Source of the DNA: Paenirhodobacter enshiensis
GTDB taxonomy: Bacteria > Pseudomonadota > Alphaproteobacteria > Rhodobacterales > Rhodobacteraceae
Direction: 5' to 3'
NCBI RefSeq assembly: GCF_000740785.1
Contig: NZ_JFZB01000014.1
Span: 104,331-168,330 of the forward strand
Length of the DNA: 64,000 nucleotides
The notes beneath the pieces are model-generated. The model was given only the letters and a program-made list of their open reading frames with translations, had not been told where the DNA came from and did no database searches. Every line of letters starts with the position of its first letter. Positions within the stretch are counted from its first letter, which is position 1. Shown here piece by piece: positions 8,463 through 17,390 of the stretch. The position numbers and the translations under genes are program-made.

Positions 8463-9290
8463 TCAGCCGGGCAGCGTGTCGAGGCGGGCGCGCAGCGACA
8501 GCAGATCCGCCCAGGCCTCGCGCTTCGCCTGCGGCTGGCGCAGCAGATAGGCGGGATGCGTCATCGGCAGCGCCGGGCGGCCGAAGGCCTCGGCCCAGGT
8601 GCCGCGCAGACGCAGGATGCCGCGCCGGCCGAGCGCCGCGGCGCAGGCCGCATTGCCCATCAGCACGATCACATCCGGATCGGCCAGCGCCACGTGACGC
8701 GACAGGAACGGCAGCATCATCGCGATCTCGGCCGGTTCCGGATCGCGGTTGCCCGGCGGGCGCCAGGGCAGGACATTGGTGATGTAGAGCGCCGACGCGG
8801 GATCGGGCGAGCTGCGGCTGAGCCCGATCGCCGCGAACATCCGGTCGAGCAGATGGCCCGCGCGGCCGACGAAGGGCAGGCCCTGCTGATCCTCGTCGCG
8901 CCCGGGCGCCTCGCCCACGATCATCACCCGCGCCTTCGGATTGCCGTCGGCGAAGACGGTGTTGCGCGCGCCCTTCTTCAGCTCGCAGCCATCGAAACCG
9001 GCGATGGCGGCGCGCAGCGCGTCGAGGTCATGGGCGCGGGCGGCCTCGGCGCGCGCGCTTTCGACCGGATCGGGCCCCTCGACCGGCAAGGGCGCCCGCG
9101 GGGCCGCGGGAGCCATGGGTGCCCTGCCCTCGGCCACCGGCACGGCCGGGGCCTTCGGCGCAAGCGATTCGGCAAGCGCGTAGCAATCGACCGGCGTATC
9201 GGTCACGGCCGCATCCGCGCCGAGCTCGACCATCCATTCGAGCGCGGCGCAGGCGGTCAAGAAATCGAGATCGCGGGCGGGTTGTGTCAT
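8463..9290 (-). CDS. Uracil-DNA glycosylase, family-4-like
   Basis: Base-excision repair enzyme that removes uracil from DNA. The 275-residue protein has the family-4 motif A ([20 protein letters not shown], residues about 126-145) and motif B ([10 protein letters not shown]). An N-terminal stretch of about 90 residues precedes the catalytic fold. Classical family-4 enzymes bind a 4Fe-4S cluster with four cysteines; here only C102 remains, while the other aligned positions are F99, W176 and M192, so a cluster is unlikely. Convergent with the DsbD-like gene and divergent from pyrB. Confidence 0.85.
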   Translation of the reverse strand: MTQPARDLDFLTACAALEWMVELGADAAVTDTPVDCYALAESLAPKAPAVPVAEGRAPMAPAAPRAPLPVEGPDPVESARAEAARAHDLDALRAAIAGFDGCELKKGARNTVFADGNPKARVMIVGEAPGRDEDQQGLPFVGRAGHLLDRMFAAIGLSRSSPDPASALYITNVLPWRPPGNRDPEPAEIAMMLPFLSRHVALADPDVIVLMGNAACAAALGRRGILRLRGTWAEAFGRPALPMTHPAYLLRQPQAKREAWADLLSLRARLDTLPG

Positions 9291-9459
9291 GGTGGCAGCC
9301 TATGCCGGGACGCGGGCGGGGTAAAGGCGCTGGACGCGCGCGCGGCTGCCTGCCATAAGCGGCCCCGGCCGGTAAAGGCCCTGCGGCTGCCCGAACCAAG
9401 CGGCGGGCGACAGCGGCGGGCCGGACCGTTGGTTTTCGCCGTTGGATTCGGGGGCAGAC

Positions 9460-10425
9460 ATGGCATTCCGCGCAAGGCATCTTCTGGGGATCGAGCATCT
9501 GGCGCCCGACGAGATCGTGACCGTTCTCGATCTGGCGGAGCGTTACGTCGCGCTCAACCGGCGCACGGTGAAACGCACCGAGGCTCTGGCCGGGCTCACC
9601 CAGATCAACATGTTCTTCGAGAACTCCACCCGCACGCAGTCGAGCTTCGAGCTTGCCGGCAAGCGTCTTGGCGCCGATGTGATGAACATGTCGATGCAGA
9701 CCTCGAGCGTGAAGAAGGGCGAGACGCTGATCGACACCGCGCTGACGCTGAACGCGATGCACCCCGATCTTCTGGTGGTGCGCCATGCGTCTTCGGGCGC
9801 GGTCGATCTGCTGGCGCAGAAGGTCAACTGCGCGGTGATCAACGCCGGCGACGGCAAGCACGAACATCCGACGCAGGCCCTTCTCGATGCGCTGACGATC
9901 CGGCGCTCGAAGGGGCGGATCACCGGGCTGACCGTGGCGATCTGCGGCGACGTGGCGCATAGCCGGGTGGCGCGCTCGAACATGCTGCTGCTCGGCAAGA
10001 TGGGCAACCGGGTGCGGCTGATCGGGCCGCCGACGCTGGTGCCCTCGGCCTTCGGCGACATGGGCGCCGAGATCCATGACGACATGGCGAGCGGACTGAA
10101 GGGCGCCGACGTGGTGATGATGCTGCGTCTGCAGAAAGAGCGCATGGACGGCGGCTTCATTCCGTCGGAGCGGGAATATTTCCACCGCTACGGCCTCGAT
10201 GCCGACAAGCTGTCCCATGCCGAGCCCGATGCCATCGTGATGCACCCCGGCCCGATGAACCGCGGCGTCGAGATCGACGGCACCATCGCCGATGACATCA
10301 CCCGCTCTGTCATTCAGGAGCAGGTCGAGATGGGCGTCGCCGTGCGCATGGCGGTGATGGATCTTCTGGCGCAGAACCTGCGCGCCGAGCGCGGACGTGC
10401 CGCCGTCGACGGCACCTACGCCTGA
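9460..10425 (+). CDS. pyrB: Aspartate carbamoyltransferase catalytic subunit
   Basis: Catalyses carbamoyl phosphate plus aspartate to carbamoyl aspartate, the committed step of pyrimidine synthesis. The carbamoyl phosphate loop [11 protein letters not shown] is near residue 50, [16 protein letters not shown] follows, and the C-terminal aspartate-binding region includes [14 protein letters not shown]. Length of about 321 residues is normal. I start at the ATG at 9460 because GGGGGC lies upstream; an in-frame TTG at 9442 is an alternative. It heads a run with a membrane protein, a pseudo-dihydroorotase and plsY. Confidence 0.95.
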   Translation: MAFRARHLLGIEHLAPDEIVTVLDLAERYVALNRRTVKRTEALAGLTQINMFFENSTRTQSSFELAGKRLGADVMNMSMQTSSVKKGETLIDTALTLNAMHPDLLVVRHASSGAVDLLAQKVNCAVINAGDGKHEHPTQALLDALTIRRSKGRITGLTVAICGDVAHSRVARSNMLLLGKMGNRVRLIGPPTLVPSAFGDMGAEIHDDMASGLKGADVVMMLRLQKERMDGGFIPSEREYFHRYGLDADKLSHAEPDAIVMHPGPMNRGVEIDGTIADDITRSVIQEQVEMGVAVRMAVMDLLAQNLRAERGRAAVDGTYA

Positions 10426-10441
10426 AGGAGCGCGCATCGCG

Positions 10442-11089
10442 ATGAGCCTTCCGGCCAAAACTCCTTCCGAAACCGACACGGCGCTTGCCGTGCCGCACTG
10501 CCCCGACGCGCTGCGCGACGAGGATCCGGTGCAGCTCGGCCACAGCTCCGGGCAGCCGGGGTTCGAAGCGTTCTGGCAAGGGATCGTGTGCAGCGACGAG
10601 CGGGTGCTGTGGTCGGGCCGGCCCGATCCGATGCTGGCCGCCGCGCGCGCCCCGAAAGGCGGCCGGATCGGGCCCTGGCTGTGGTATGGCGCGGCCCTTG
10701 CAGGGGGGGCGCTGTTGCTCGGCGGCTCCGGCGCGGGGGTGCGCATCGCCGGGATGGCGGTCGCCTGCGGCGCGCTGATCCTCGGGCTGCGCGCGCGTCC
10801 CGTCGACCTCGGCCGGATCGAGGGGACGCGCTATCTCGTCAGCAATCAGGCGGTTTACATCGCCCGTCTCGGCCCCGGCATGGCCCCCGAGGTGCGCAGC
10901 CTGCGCCTCAGCCCGGGCATGACCCTCAGCGGCGACGAGACCTCGGTCTCCGTCGCGCTGAACCGTCCGCTGCCGCGGGACGAACATATCGAACATCTCA
11001 GGCAGGGCGAACGCCTCGTCCTGAGCGACATTCACGACGCCGGCACGGTGCTTGACCTGCTGCGCTCCATCCAGAAGGGGATGAAATGA
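10442..11089 (+). CDS. Membrane protein of unknown function between pyrB and pyrC-like
   Basis: A 215-residue protein with two hydrophobic segments (about residues 75-90 and 98-115) after a soluble N-terminus containing ERVLWSGRPDP, a pattern seen in small bacterial PH-domain-like membrane proteins. The C-terminal half (GTRYLVSNQAVYIARL) fits such a beta-rich domain. It is 16 nt after pyrB and its stop overlaps the next start (ATGA), so it is co-translated with the pyrimidine genes. No function can be assigned; a scaffold role for the pyrimidine enzymes is only a guess. Confidence 0.75.
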   Translation: MSLPAKTPSETDTALAVPHCPDALRDEDPVQLGHSSGQPGFEAFWQGIVCSDERVLWSGRPDPMLAAARAPKGGRIGPWLWYGAALAGGALLLGGSGAGVRIAGMAVACGALILGLRARPVDLGRIEGTRYLVSNQAVYIARLGPGMAPEVRSLRLSPGMTLSGDETSVSVALNRPLPRDEHIEHLRQGERLVLSDIHDAGTVLDLLRSIQKGMK

Positions 11090-12363
11090 CCCTGTTCTTC
11101 GAAAACGCCCGCCTGATCGACCCGGCCACCGGCACCGAGACACCCGGAAACCTGCTGGTGCGCGACGGGCTGATCGCCGCCACCGGCATCACCGAGGCCC
11201 CCGAGGGCGCCGAAGTGATCGACTGCGCCGGGCGCTGCCTCGCACCCGGGATCGTCGACATCGGCGTGAAGATCGGCGAACCGGGCGAGCGCCACAAGGA
11301 GAGCTTCCGTTCCGCAGGGCGCGCGGCGGCGGCCGGCGGCGTGACTACCGTCGTGGCGCGTCCCGACACCCTGCCCGCCATCGACACGCCGGAACTTCTG
11401 GAATTCACCACCAAGCGCGCCGCCGAGGCCGCGGTGCGCATCCTGCACATGGCCGCGCTCACCAAGGGCCGGCAGGGCCGCGAGATGACCGAGATCGGCT
11501 TTCTGCAAGATGCCGGTGCCGTCGCCTTCACCGACGCCGATGCGGTCGCAACCGATGCCCGCGTGCTCAGCCGCGCCTATACCTATGCCCGCGCCCGCGG
11601 CGCATTGGTGATCGGCCATCCGCAGGATCCGGGCCTCAGCCACGGCGCCGCCGTCACCGCCGGCAAGTTCGCCGCGCTGCGCGGCCTGCCGGGCGTCAGC
11701 CCGATGGCCGAGCGCATGGGCCTCGAACGCGATCTCGCCCTCGTCGAGATGACAGGCGTGCGCTATCACGCCGACCAGATCACCAGCGCGGCAAGCCTTC
11801 CGGCCCTCGAACGCGCCAAGGCCGCGGGGCTGAAGGTGACGGCGGGCGTTTCCGTTCATCATCTGACGCTGAACGAGATCGACGTCGGCGAATACCGCAC
11901 TTTCTTCAAGCTCACCCCGCCGTTGCGTGCGGAATCCGACCGGATGGCCGCAGTTCAGGCGGTGGCGGACGGGCTGATCGACGTGATCTGCTCGATGCAC
12001 ACGCCGGCCGACGAGGAATCGAAGCGCCTGCCCTACGAACAGGCCGCGGCCGGGGCCGTCGGCCTCGAAACCCTGCTGCCCGCGGCGCTGCGGCTCGTGC
12101 ATGCCGGCGCGCTCAGCCTCGCGCAGCTGTTCCGCGCGCTCTCGCTCAACCCCGCGAGGCTCCTCGGCCTGCCGCAGGGCCGGCTCGAGGAAGGTGCGCC
12201 CGCCGATCTCGTGCTGTTCGATCCGGATGCACCTTTCGTGCTCGATCGCTTCGCATTGCAGTCGAAATCGAAGAATACGCCCTTCGACGGCGCCCGGATG
12301 CAAGGAAAGGTGCTTGCCACATTCGTTGCCGGGGTGCAGGTATATACTTCAAATAACCAATAA
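11086..12363 (+). CDS. Dihydroorotase-like protein lacking metal ligands (pseudo-DHOase)
   Basis: Homologous along its 425 residues to class I dihydroorotase (cyclic amidohydrolase), but the metal-binding HxH that should follow VD at residues 60-62 reads G-V-K (DIGVKIGEPG) and the catalytic TDHAP segment reads SMHTP. It is therefore probably not a dihydroorotase. In Pseudomonas an inactive PyrC' of this kind is required to assemble aspartate carbamoyltransferase, and the position just after pyrB suggests the same role here. The start overlaps the preceding gene; plsY follows after 23 nt. Usually annotated pyrC. Confidence 0.88.
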   Translation: MTLFFENARLIDPATGTETPGNLLVRDGLIAATGITEAPEGAEVIDCAGRCLAPGIVDIGVKIGEPGERHKESFRSAGRAAAAGGVTTVVARPDTLPAIDTPELLEFTTKRAAEAAVRILHMAALTKGRQGREMTEIGFLQDAGAVAFTDADAVATDARVLSRAYTYARARGALVIGHPQDPGLSHGAAVTAGKFAALRGLPGVSPMAERMGLERDLALVEMTGVRYHADQITSAASLPALERAKAAGLKVTAGVSVHHLTLNEIDVGEYRTFFKLTPPLRAESDRMAAVQAVADGLIDVICSMHTPADEESKRLPYEQAAAGAVGLETLLPAALRLVHAGALSLAQLFRALSLNPARLLGLPQGRLEEGAPADLVLFDPDAPFVLDRFALQSKSKNTPFDGARMQGKVLATFVAGVQVYTSNNQ

Positions 12364-12386
12364 CAAATCGGGCACGAGGGGCAGTC

Positions 12387-12995
12387 ATGCCGGCGACGGA
12401 ATACGGGGCCGCAATTCTGGGCGCGGTAGCAGTGCTGGGCTATCTGCTCGGCTCCATACCTTTTGGCGTTCTGGTCACCAGGATCATGGGGTTGGGCGAT
12501 CTGCGCAAGATCGGCTCTGGCAATATCGGCGCGACGAACGTTCTGCGCACCGGCAACAAGGCGGCCGCGGTGGCGACGCTGTTGCTCGACGGCGGCAAGG
12601 GCGCGGTGGCGGTGCTGGTCGCGGGGGCGCTGTTCGGTCCGAATGCCGCACAGCTCGCCGGCGGCGCTGCCTTCATCGGCCATCTCTACCCGGTGTGGCT
12701 GCGCTTTCAGGGCGGCAAGGGCGTGGCCACCTTCCTCGGAACGCTGCTCGCTCTCGGCTGGCCGGTCGGCATCGCCGCCTGCCTCGTGTGGCTGGCGACG
12801 GCGGTGGTGACGCGGATCAGCTCGCTTTCGGCGCTCGTCGCTGCTGCGGCGGCGGTGCCGCTCGCTCTCGTCCTCGGCCAGCGCGAGCTGATGCCTCTGG
12901 TGACGGTGATGGCGCTGCTGATCTTCTGGCGCCACCGCGGCAACATCATGCGCCTCGCCCACGGCACCGAACCCCGGATCGGCGGCAAGAAATGA
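12387..12995 (+). CDS. plsY: Glycerol-3-phosphate acyltransferase PlsY
   Basis: Inner-membrane acyltransferase that moves an acyl group from acyl phosphate to glycerol 3-phosphate, the first step of phospholipid synthesis. The 202-residue protein has all three PlsY motifs: GSGNIGATNVLRTG (about 48-61), HLYPVWLRFQGGKGVATFLG, and RHRGNIMRLAHGTEPRI near the C-terminus, plus about five membrane segments. GAGGGGC precedes the ATG. It is 23 nt behind the pseudo-dihydroorotase gene, in the same apparent operon. Confidence 0.95.
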   Translation: MPATEYGAAILGAVAVLGYLLGSIPFGVLVTRIMGLGDLRKIGSGNIGATNVLRTGNKAAAVATLLLDGGKGAVAVLVAGALFGPNAAQLAGGAAFIGHLYPVWLRFQGGKGVATFLGTLLALGWPVGIAACLVWLATAVVTRISSLSALVAAAAAVPLALVLGQRELMPLVTVMALLIFWRHRGNIMRLAHGTEPRIGGKK

Positions 12996-12999
12996 ATTT

Positions 13000-13028
13000 C
13001 AGGCGGGGGCGCAACGCCCCCGCCTGAC
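13000..13028. terminator. Bidirectional terminator after plsY
   Basis: Perfect 13-bp stem (TCAGGCGGGGGCG / CGCCCCCGCCTGA) with a three-base loop, 4 nt after the plsY stop and 4 nt before the stop of the convergent small gene. The usual T-run is missing on the plus strand, while the minus strand exits into AAATTCATTTC. Confidence 0.7.
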
Positions 13029-13032
13029 AGCT

Positions 13033-13281
13033 TCATCCGCGCGCAGCCAGCTTCTCGACCGCTTCCGCCGTGCGCCGGGTATTCTCGTGGATGCCGATGA
13101 ACAGATAGCAAAATCCCCCCATCAGCACGATGTAAAGACCGCCACCGATCAGCACCATAAGCCCGGCGAGGAAGCCGTTCTGCATCATCATGGACAGACC
13201 CGACAGCAGCACACCGAGGCAGCCGAGGGCCAGAAACACCGTGATGATCTTGTCGAGGGAATTGATGAAGAACTGACGCAT
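13033..13281 (-). CDS. Small two-helix membrane protein
   Basis: An 82-residue inner-membrane protein with two long hydrophobic helices (FLALGCLGVLLSGLSMMM and MVLIGGGLYIVLMGGFCYLF) and a polar C-terminus (ENTRRTAEAVEKL). I start at the ATG at 13281, which has GGAG about 9 nt upstream; an ATG at 13302 has no site. It resembles small DUF membrane proteins common in this order. No function is assignable. Confidence 0.7.
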   Translation of the reverse strand: MRQFFINSLDKIITVFLALGCLGVLLSGLSMMMQNGFLAGLMVLIGGGLYIVLMGGFCYLFIGIHENTRRTAEAVEKLAARG

Positions 13282-13365
13282 GGGATCGCTCCGGACAGAC
13301 ATTGAACCAATGCCGCACGATCCCGTGATCTGATCGCAAGGTCAACCCGCGTCCGCCCTCTCGCC

Positions 13366-13439
13366 CTTTCGATTCGCCATAAATATCCCGGGGGTGAATT
13401 TGCCCGTCAGGGCAAAGAGGGGGCAGCGCCCCCCCTCTT
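13366..13439 (-). repeat. Intergenic repeat element, copy 2
   Basis: Read on the minus strand it begins 14 nt after the gshA stop with a GGGGGGCGCTGCCCCC-type hairpin, then a TTTGCCC/GGGCAAA hairpin, CCCCCGGGATATTTA and a spacer ending CGAAAG. This is the same order of parts as the copies near 8.4, 26.8 and 54.6 kb. Confidence 0.75.
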
Positions 13440-13452
13440 CATCCTCGACAGC

Positions 13453-14799
13453 TCAGAACCGGCAGGCGGTATAGATCCGGCTCAGATCGCCGCCCCATTC
13501 GCCATTGTAGAGCGCGAGCAGCCGATCCGCCGCCACCGCACCCGTCGCGAGCGCAGGCTCCAGCACGTCGAGACAGCTCTCCTCGCCAAGCCCGCGGCGC
13601 GCAAGCCCCTCGCGCGCGATCGCCACCACCTGGCGCGACAGATCCAGAAGACGCACGCCCTCCGCCTCGCCCTGCAGCGCCGATTTCGCCGCCGCGCGGC
13701 GCAGCCCCTCGCGGGTCGCATCGGTCCAGCCCTTCACCAGATCCCAGGCGACATCCAGCGCACCCGTGTCATACATCAGCCCGGTCCACAGCGCCGGCAG
13801 CGCCACCAGATGATCGCGATCTCCGCAATCGGCACCGCGCATCTCGATGTATTTCTTCACCCGCGCCTCGGGGAAGACCGTCGTCATGTGATCGGCCCAG
13901 TCCGACAACGTCGGCTTCTCGCCCGGCAGCGCCGGCAGCTCACCCTTCAGGAAATCGCGGAACGACTGGCCGAGCGCGTCGATGTAATGCCCGTCGCGGT
14001 AGACAAAATACATCGGCACATCAAGGACGTAGTCGACATATCTCTCGTAGCCCGCCCCATCCTCGAACAGGAAGGGCAACATCCCCGTGCGCGCATCGTC
14101 GAGATGCGACCACACGTTCGAGCGCCACGAGCGGAACCCGTTCGGCTTGCCGTCGAGGAAGGGCGAATTCGCGAACAGCGCCGTCGCCACCGGCTGCAGC
14201 GCCAGCGCGACACGCATCTTCTTCACCATGTCCGCCTCAGACCCGAAGTCGAGATTCACCTGCACCGTCGAGGTGCGATACATCATCGTCTTCCCCATCG
14301 TGCCGACGCGGTCCATGTAGGCCGTCATCAGCCGGTAGCGCCCCTTCGGCATCATCGGCATCTCGGCCTCGCGCCAGACCGGCGCGGCGCCAAGCCCCAT
14401 GAAGGCCGCGCCCATCGGCCCGGCGATCTCGGCGACCTCCGCCAGATGAGTGTCGAGTTCGGCACGCGTCTCGTGCAGCGTCGCCATCGGCGCGCCCGAC
14501 AGCTCGAACTGTCCGCCGGGTTCGAGGCTCACGTTCGCACCGTTGCGCGTCAGCCCGATCAGATGCTCCTGCTCGAAGAGCGGCTCCCAGCCGAAGCGGG
14601 TGCGCAAGCCCTGAAGCAGCGCCTCGATCGAGGTCTCGCCTGCATAAGGAAGCGGGCGCAAGGTCTTGGTATCGAACCCGAATTTCTCGTGCTCCGTGCC
14701 GATGCGCCAGTCGGCGGCCGGCTTCTCGCCCGAGGCGATATATTCGGCAAGCTGCTCGAACCGTTCGATGGGGCCGCCGCCCTGCTGGGGAATGGACAT
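13453..14799 (-). CDS. gshA: Glutamate--cysteine ligase
   Basis: ATP-dependent ligase joining glutamate and cysteine to gamma-glutamylcysteine, the first step of glutathione synthesis. At about 448 residues it is the plant/alphaproteobacterial class of GshA. Recognisable segments are IGTEHEKFGFD near residue 40, FGWEPLFEQEHLIGL, SLEPGGQFELSGAP, MYRTSTVQVNLDF and IEMRGADCGDRDHLVALPALWTG-like text near the C-terminus. I start at the ATG at 14799 (GAGGG upstream), which gives the normal family N-terminus. It is downstream of rsmE and the membrane protein on the same strand, with about 150 nt between. Confidence 0.93.
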   Translation of the reverse strand: MSIPQQGGGPIERFEQLAEYIASGEKPAADWRIGTEHEKFGFDTKTLRPLPYAGETSIEALLQGLRTRFGWEPLFEQEHLIGLTRNGANVSLEPGGQFELSGAPMATLHETRAELDTHLAEVAEIAGPMGAAFMGLGAAPVWREAEMPMMPKGRYRLMTAYMDRVGTMGKTMMYRTSTVQVNLDFGSEADMVKKMRVALALQPVATALFANSPFLDGKPNGFRSWRSNVWSHLDDARTGMLPFLFEDGAGYERYVDYVLDVPMYFVYRDGHYIDALGQSFRDFLKGELPALPGEKPTLSDWADHMTTVFPEARVKKYIEMRGADCGDRDHLVALPALWTGLMYDTGALDVAWDLVKGWTDATREGLRRAAAKSALQGEAEGVRLLDLSRQVVAIAREGLARRGLGEESCLDVLEPALATGAVAADRLLALYNGEWGGDLSRIYTACRF

Positions 14800-14949
14800 G
14801 GTGCCCTCGTCTTCTGGTGTCGGAGTGGTTGCCGGAACATGTCGCGGCGTCGGTGCGAACAGGTGGCGCGATCCCCGACACAAGTCAAGGGAAGCGCATC
14901 GAATGAAAACCCGAATGTCGGGGCAACTCCGCGCCGATGTCGCGAAAGC

Positions 14950-15606
14950 TCAGCGCAGCGTCGCGACCGAAGCCCCGGGGCGCAGCATCGGACGCAGCCA
15001 CAGGCTCTGGCTCGCCTCTGCGTCCTGCGTCTCGGCGAGCGCCGCACTCAGCCGGCCCATGTCGATCCCCGGCAGCGCGGCGAAGGCGTCGTACAGCGCC
15101 TCACTCCCGGCCGCGCCGAGCGGGATCAGCAGCGCCTGACCGTCGAGCGTGCGCAGCCGCCACGACCGGCCCGAGCGCAGCGTAATCAGCCGGATCTCGG
15201 CCAGCTCATCGAGGCCGATCTCGCCGCCCATCACGGTCCCCGCGCCGAAATAGCCGATCCGGCCCTCGATCACCTCGACCAGACCGGGGGCCGAGGTGCC
15301 GTGCCGGAACCGCGACCGGCGCGAGGCCACCACCGCCCAGCCGAGGCCGAGCGCCGCGACCGCAAACCCGACGCCTGCCAGAAACCAGCCACCGCGCGTC
15401 GCGATCCACAGCCCCACAGCAGCAAGAGCAAGCCCCGCCAGCGCCTCGCCATGGCGCGCGACGAAGGCCGCGCCGGTATGTGGGGCACCGGTCTGCGGGG
15501 CCTCATGCTCCACCGGCTTGTCCGCGCGCGGCGCCTCATCGAGGTTCGCCGGCTGTCCGATGGGCAGCATCATCGCCGAGCGTCCATCATCGTCCGTCCC
15601 CGTCAT
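14950..15606 (-). CDS. Conserved membrane protein of unknown function
   Basis: A 218-residue protein with a polar N-terminal 45 residues, two adjacent membrane helices (about 55-90: LAGLALAAVGLWIATRG, then WFLAGVGFAVAALGLGWAVV) and a cytosolic C-terminal domain with VEVIEGRIGYFGAGTVMGG. Its start overlaps the rsmE stop (ATGA), so it is translationally coupled to rsmE. I recognise no catalytic motif and cannot assign a function. Confidence 0.75.
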   Translation of the reverse strand: MTGTDDDGRSAMMLPIGQPANLDEAPRADKPVEHEAPQTGAPHTGAAFVARHGEALAGLALAAVGLWIATRGGWFLAGVGFAVAALGLGWAVVASRRSRFRHGTSAPGLVEVIEGRIGYFGAGTVMGGEIGLDELAEIRLITLRSGRSWRLRTLDGQALLIPLGAAGSEALYDAFAALPGIDMGRLSAALAETQDAEASQSLWLRPMLRPGASVATLR

Positions 15607-16328
15607 CGCCAGTCCCCAAGCGCCGCCTGCCACAGCGTGATCGCGGCGCAGGCGGCGGTATCGGCGCGCAGGATCCGCGGCCCGAGCGACACCGGCGTGA
15701 CGAAATCGAGCCCGCGCAGCCTGGCCCGCTCCGCCTCGGAAAACCCGCCCTCCGGCCCGATCAGGATCGCCCAGGGACCGGGCGCGAGGCCCGAGAGCGT
15801 CTCCGCCGGCCCGACGAGGCTCTCGTCCGCCCACAGGATGCGCCGCGCCGGATCCCAGCCCTTCATGAGCGCATTGAGCGCCACCAGATCGTCAACCGGC
15901 GGCACGTAGGTGCCGAGGCACTGCTCCGCCGCCTCGAGCGCATGGGCCTGCAGCCGGTCTTGTCGGATGCGCTGCGCGTTGGTGAAATCGGTCTGCACCG
16001 GCAGCACGCGGGCGCAGCCAAGCTCGGTCGCCTTCTCGACGATGAAATCGGTGCGCTCCTTGCGGATCGGGGCGAAGATCAGCCACAGATCCGGCGGGTT
16101 CAGCTGCGCCGCCGCCTGTTCGAGGCAGACCAGCCGCCCGCCCTTCTTCGCGGCCTCGGCGACCTCGGCGGTCCATTCGCCGTCGCGGCCGTTGAACAGC
16201 GCGACCTTGCTGCCCGGCCCTTCGCGCATCACGCTGAACAGGTAATGCGCCTGATCTTGCGTGAGCGGCACGGCTTGCCCCTGACCCAAGGGGTGATCTA
16301 CATGCAGTCTGATCTTTGCGCGTTCCAT
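15603..16328 (-). CDS. rsmE: 16S rRNA (uracil-1498-N3)-methyltransferase
   Basis: SAM-dependent SPOUT-fold methyltransferase that methylates U1498 of 16S rRNA. The 241-residue protein has the N-terminal PUA-like part (HYLFSVMREGPGSKVALFNG), KKERTDFIVEKATELG-like text (IRKERTDFIVEKATELG), and the knot motifs AILIGPEGGFSEAE and LGPRILRADTAACAAI that bind SAM. The start at 16328 gives the family N-terminus (M-x-RAKIRLHVDHPL). Its start lies 12 nt from the divergent ubiA start. Confidence 0.93.
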   Translation of the reverse strand: MERAKIRLHVDHPLGQGQAVPLTQDQAHYLFSVMREGPGSKVALFNGRDGEWTAEVAEAAKKGGRLVCLEQAAAQLNPPDLWLIFAPIRKERTDFIVEKATELGCARVLPVQTDFTNAQRIRQDRLQAHALEAAEQCLGTYVPPVDDLVALNALMKGWDPARRILWADESLVGPAETLSGLAPGPWAILIGPEGGFSEAERARLRGLDFVTPVSLGPRILRADTAACAAITLWQAALGDWR

Positions 16329-16340
16329 GAGGCGGTCTCT

Positions 16341-17318
16341 ATGAAGTCTTCCAGCCATCATATACCAGAGCCGCCCGCCACGGGCGAGGTCGCCGACGCG
16401 GTTTCCGGAAACTGGGTCGATACCCGCGCCCCGGCCAGCTGGCGGCCCTATCTGCGGCTTGCCCGCGTCGACCGCCCGATCGGGACGTGGCTGCTGCTGA
16501 TCCCGTGCTGGTGGGGCATCGCGCTCGCCGCGACGGCGGATCAGGGGCGGCTGTCGGATCTGTGGCTCGGGCTCGGCTGCACCATCGGCGCGGTGCTGAT
16601 GCGAGGCGCGGGCTGCACTTGGAACGACATCACCGACCGCGACATCGACGGCTCGGTCGGGCGCACCGCGTCGCGGCCGATTCCCTCCGGTCAGGTGACG
16701 GTGCGTCAGGCGCTGGTGTTCCTGGCGGCGCAGTGCCTCGTCGCCTTCGCGGTGCTGCTGACCTTCAACGGCGCGGCCATCGCGATGGGCATCGCCGCGC
16801 TGATCCCGGTTGCGGTCTATCCTTTCGCCAAGCGCTTCACCTGGTGGCCTCAGGCGTTTCTGGGCGTCGCCTTCAACTGGGGCGCACTGGTCGGATGGGT
16901 GGCGCACAGCGGCCATCTGAGCCTCGCCGCCGTGCTGCTGTGGCTGTCGGGCATCGCCTGGACGCTGTTCTATGACACGATCTACGCCCATCAGGACAAG
17001 GAATTCGACGCGCTGATCGGGGTGAAATCAACCGCGCGCCTGTTCGGCGCGAACACCGGGCGCTGGCTTTACGGCTTTCTCGTGGTGACGGTAGCGCTGA
17101 CCACGGCGGCGGTGCTGGCCGCCCTGTTGCCTGCTGGCGTCGGCGGGCCGCGGCTGGTGCTGGCGCTGATCGCGCCCTGGGCGATGGCTGCGCATATGCT
17201 GTGGCAGATGCGCCGGCTCGACATCGACGCGCCCGACACCTGCCTGATGCTGTTTCGCGCCAACCGCGACGCCGGGCTGATCGCTGCGCTGTTTCTTGCC
17301 GCCGCCGCCCTTGCCTGA
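16341..17318 (+). CDS. ubiA: 4-hydroxybenzoate polyprenyltransferase
   Basis: Integral membrane prenyltransferase that attaches the polyprenyl tail to 4-hydroxybenzoate in ubiquinone synthesis. The two Asp-rich motifs are visible: NDITDRDIDGSVGRTASRP (about residue 95) and YDTIYAHQDKEFDALIGVKS (about residue 215), with seven to nine hydrophobic helices. Start at 16341 has GAGGCGG upstream; an in-frame ATG at 16302 with AAGGGG is possible and would overlap the rsmE start region. Length of 325 residues suits the family. Confidence 0.93.
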   Translation: MKSSSHHIPEPPATGEVADAVSGNWVDTRAPASWRPYLRLARVDRPIGTWLLLIPCWWGIALAATADQGRLSDLWLGLGCTIGAVLMRGAGCTWNDITDRDIDGSVGRTASRPIPSGQVTVRQALVFLAAQCLVAFAVLLTFNGAAIAMGIAALIPVAVYPFAKRFTWWPQAFLGVAFNWGALVGWVAHSGHLSLAAVLLWLSGIAWTLFYDTIYAHQDKEFDALIGVKSTARLFGANTGRWLYGFLVVTVALTTAAVLAALLPAGVGGPRLVLALIAPWAMAAHMLWQMRRLDIDAPDTCLMLFRANRDAGLIAALFLAAAALA

Positions 17319-17390
17319 GCGCTGACGAATTGCACCCGGGGCCCGCCTTCCTTATGTGGGGCGGGTCATTCCAAAGGAGCCTCCCCCTTC

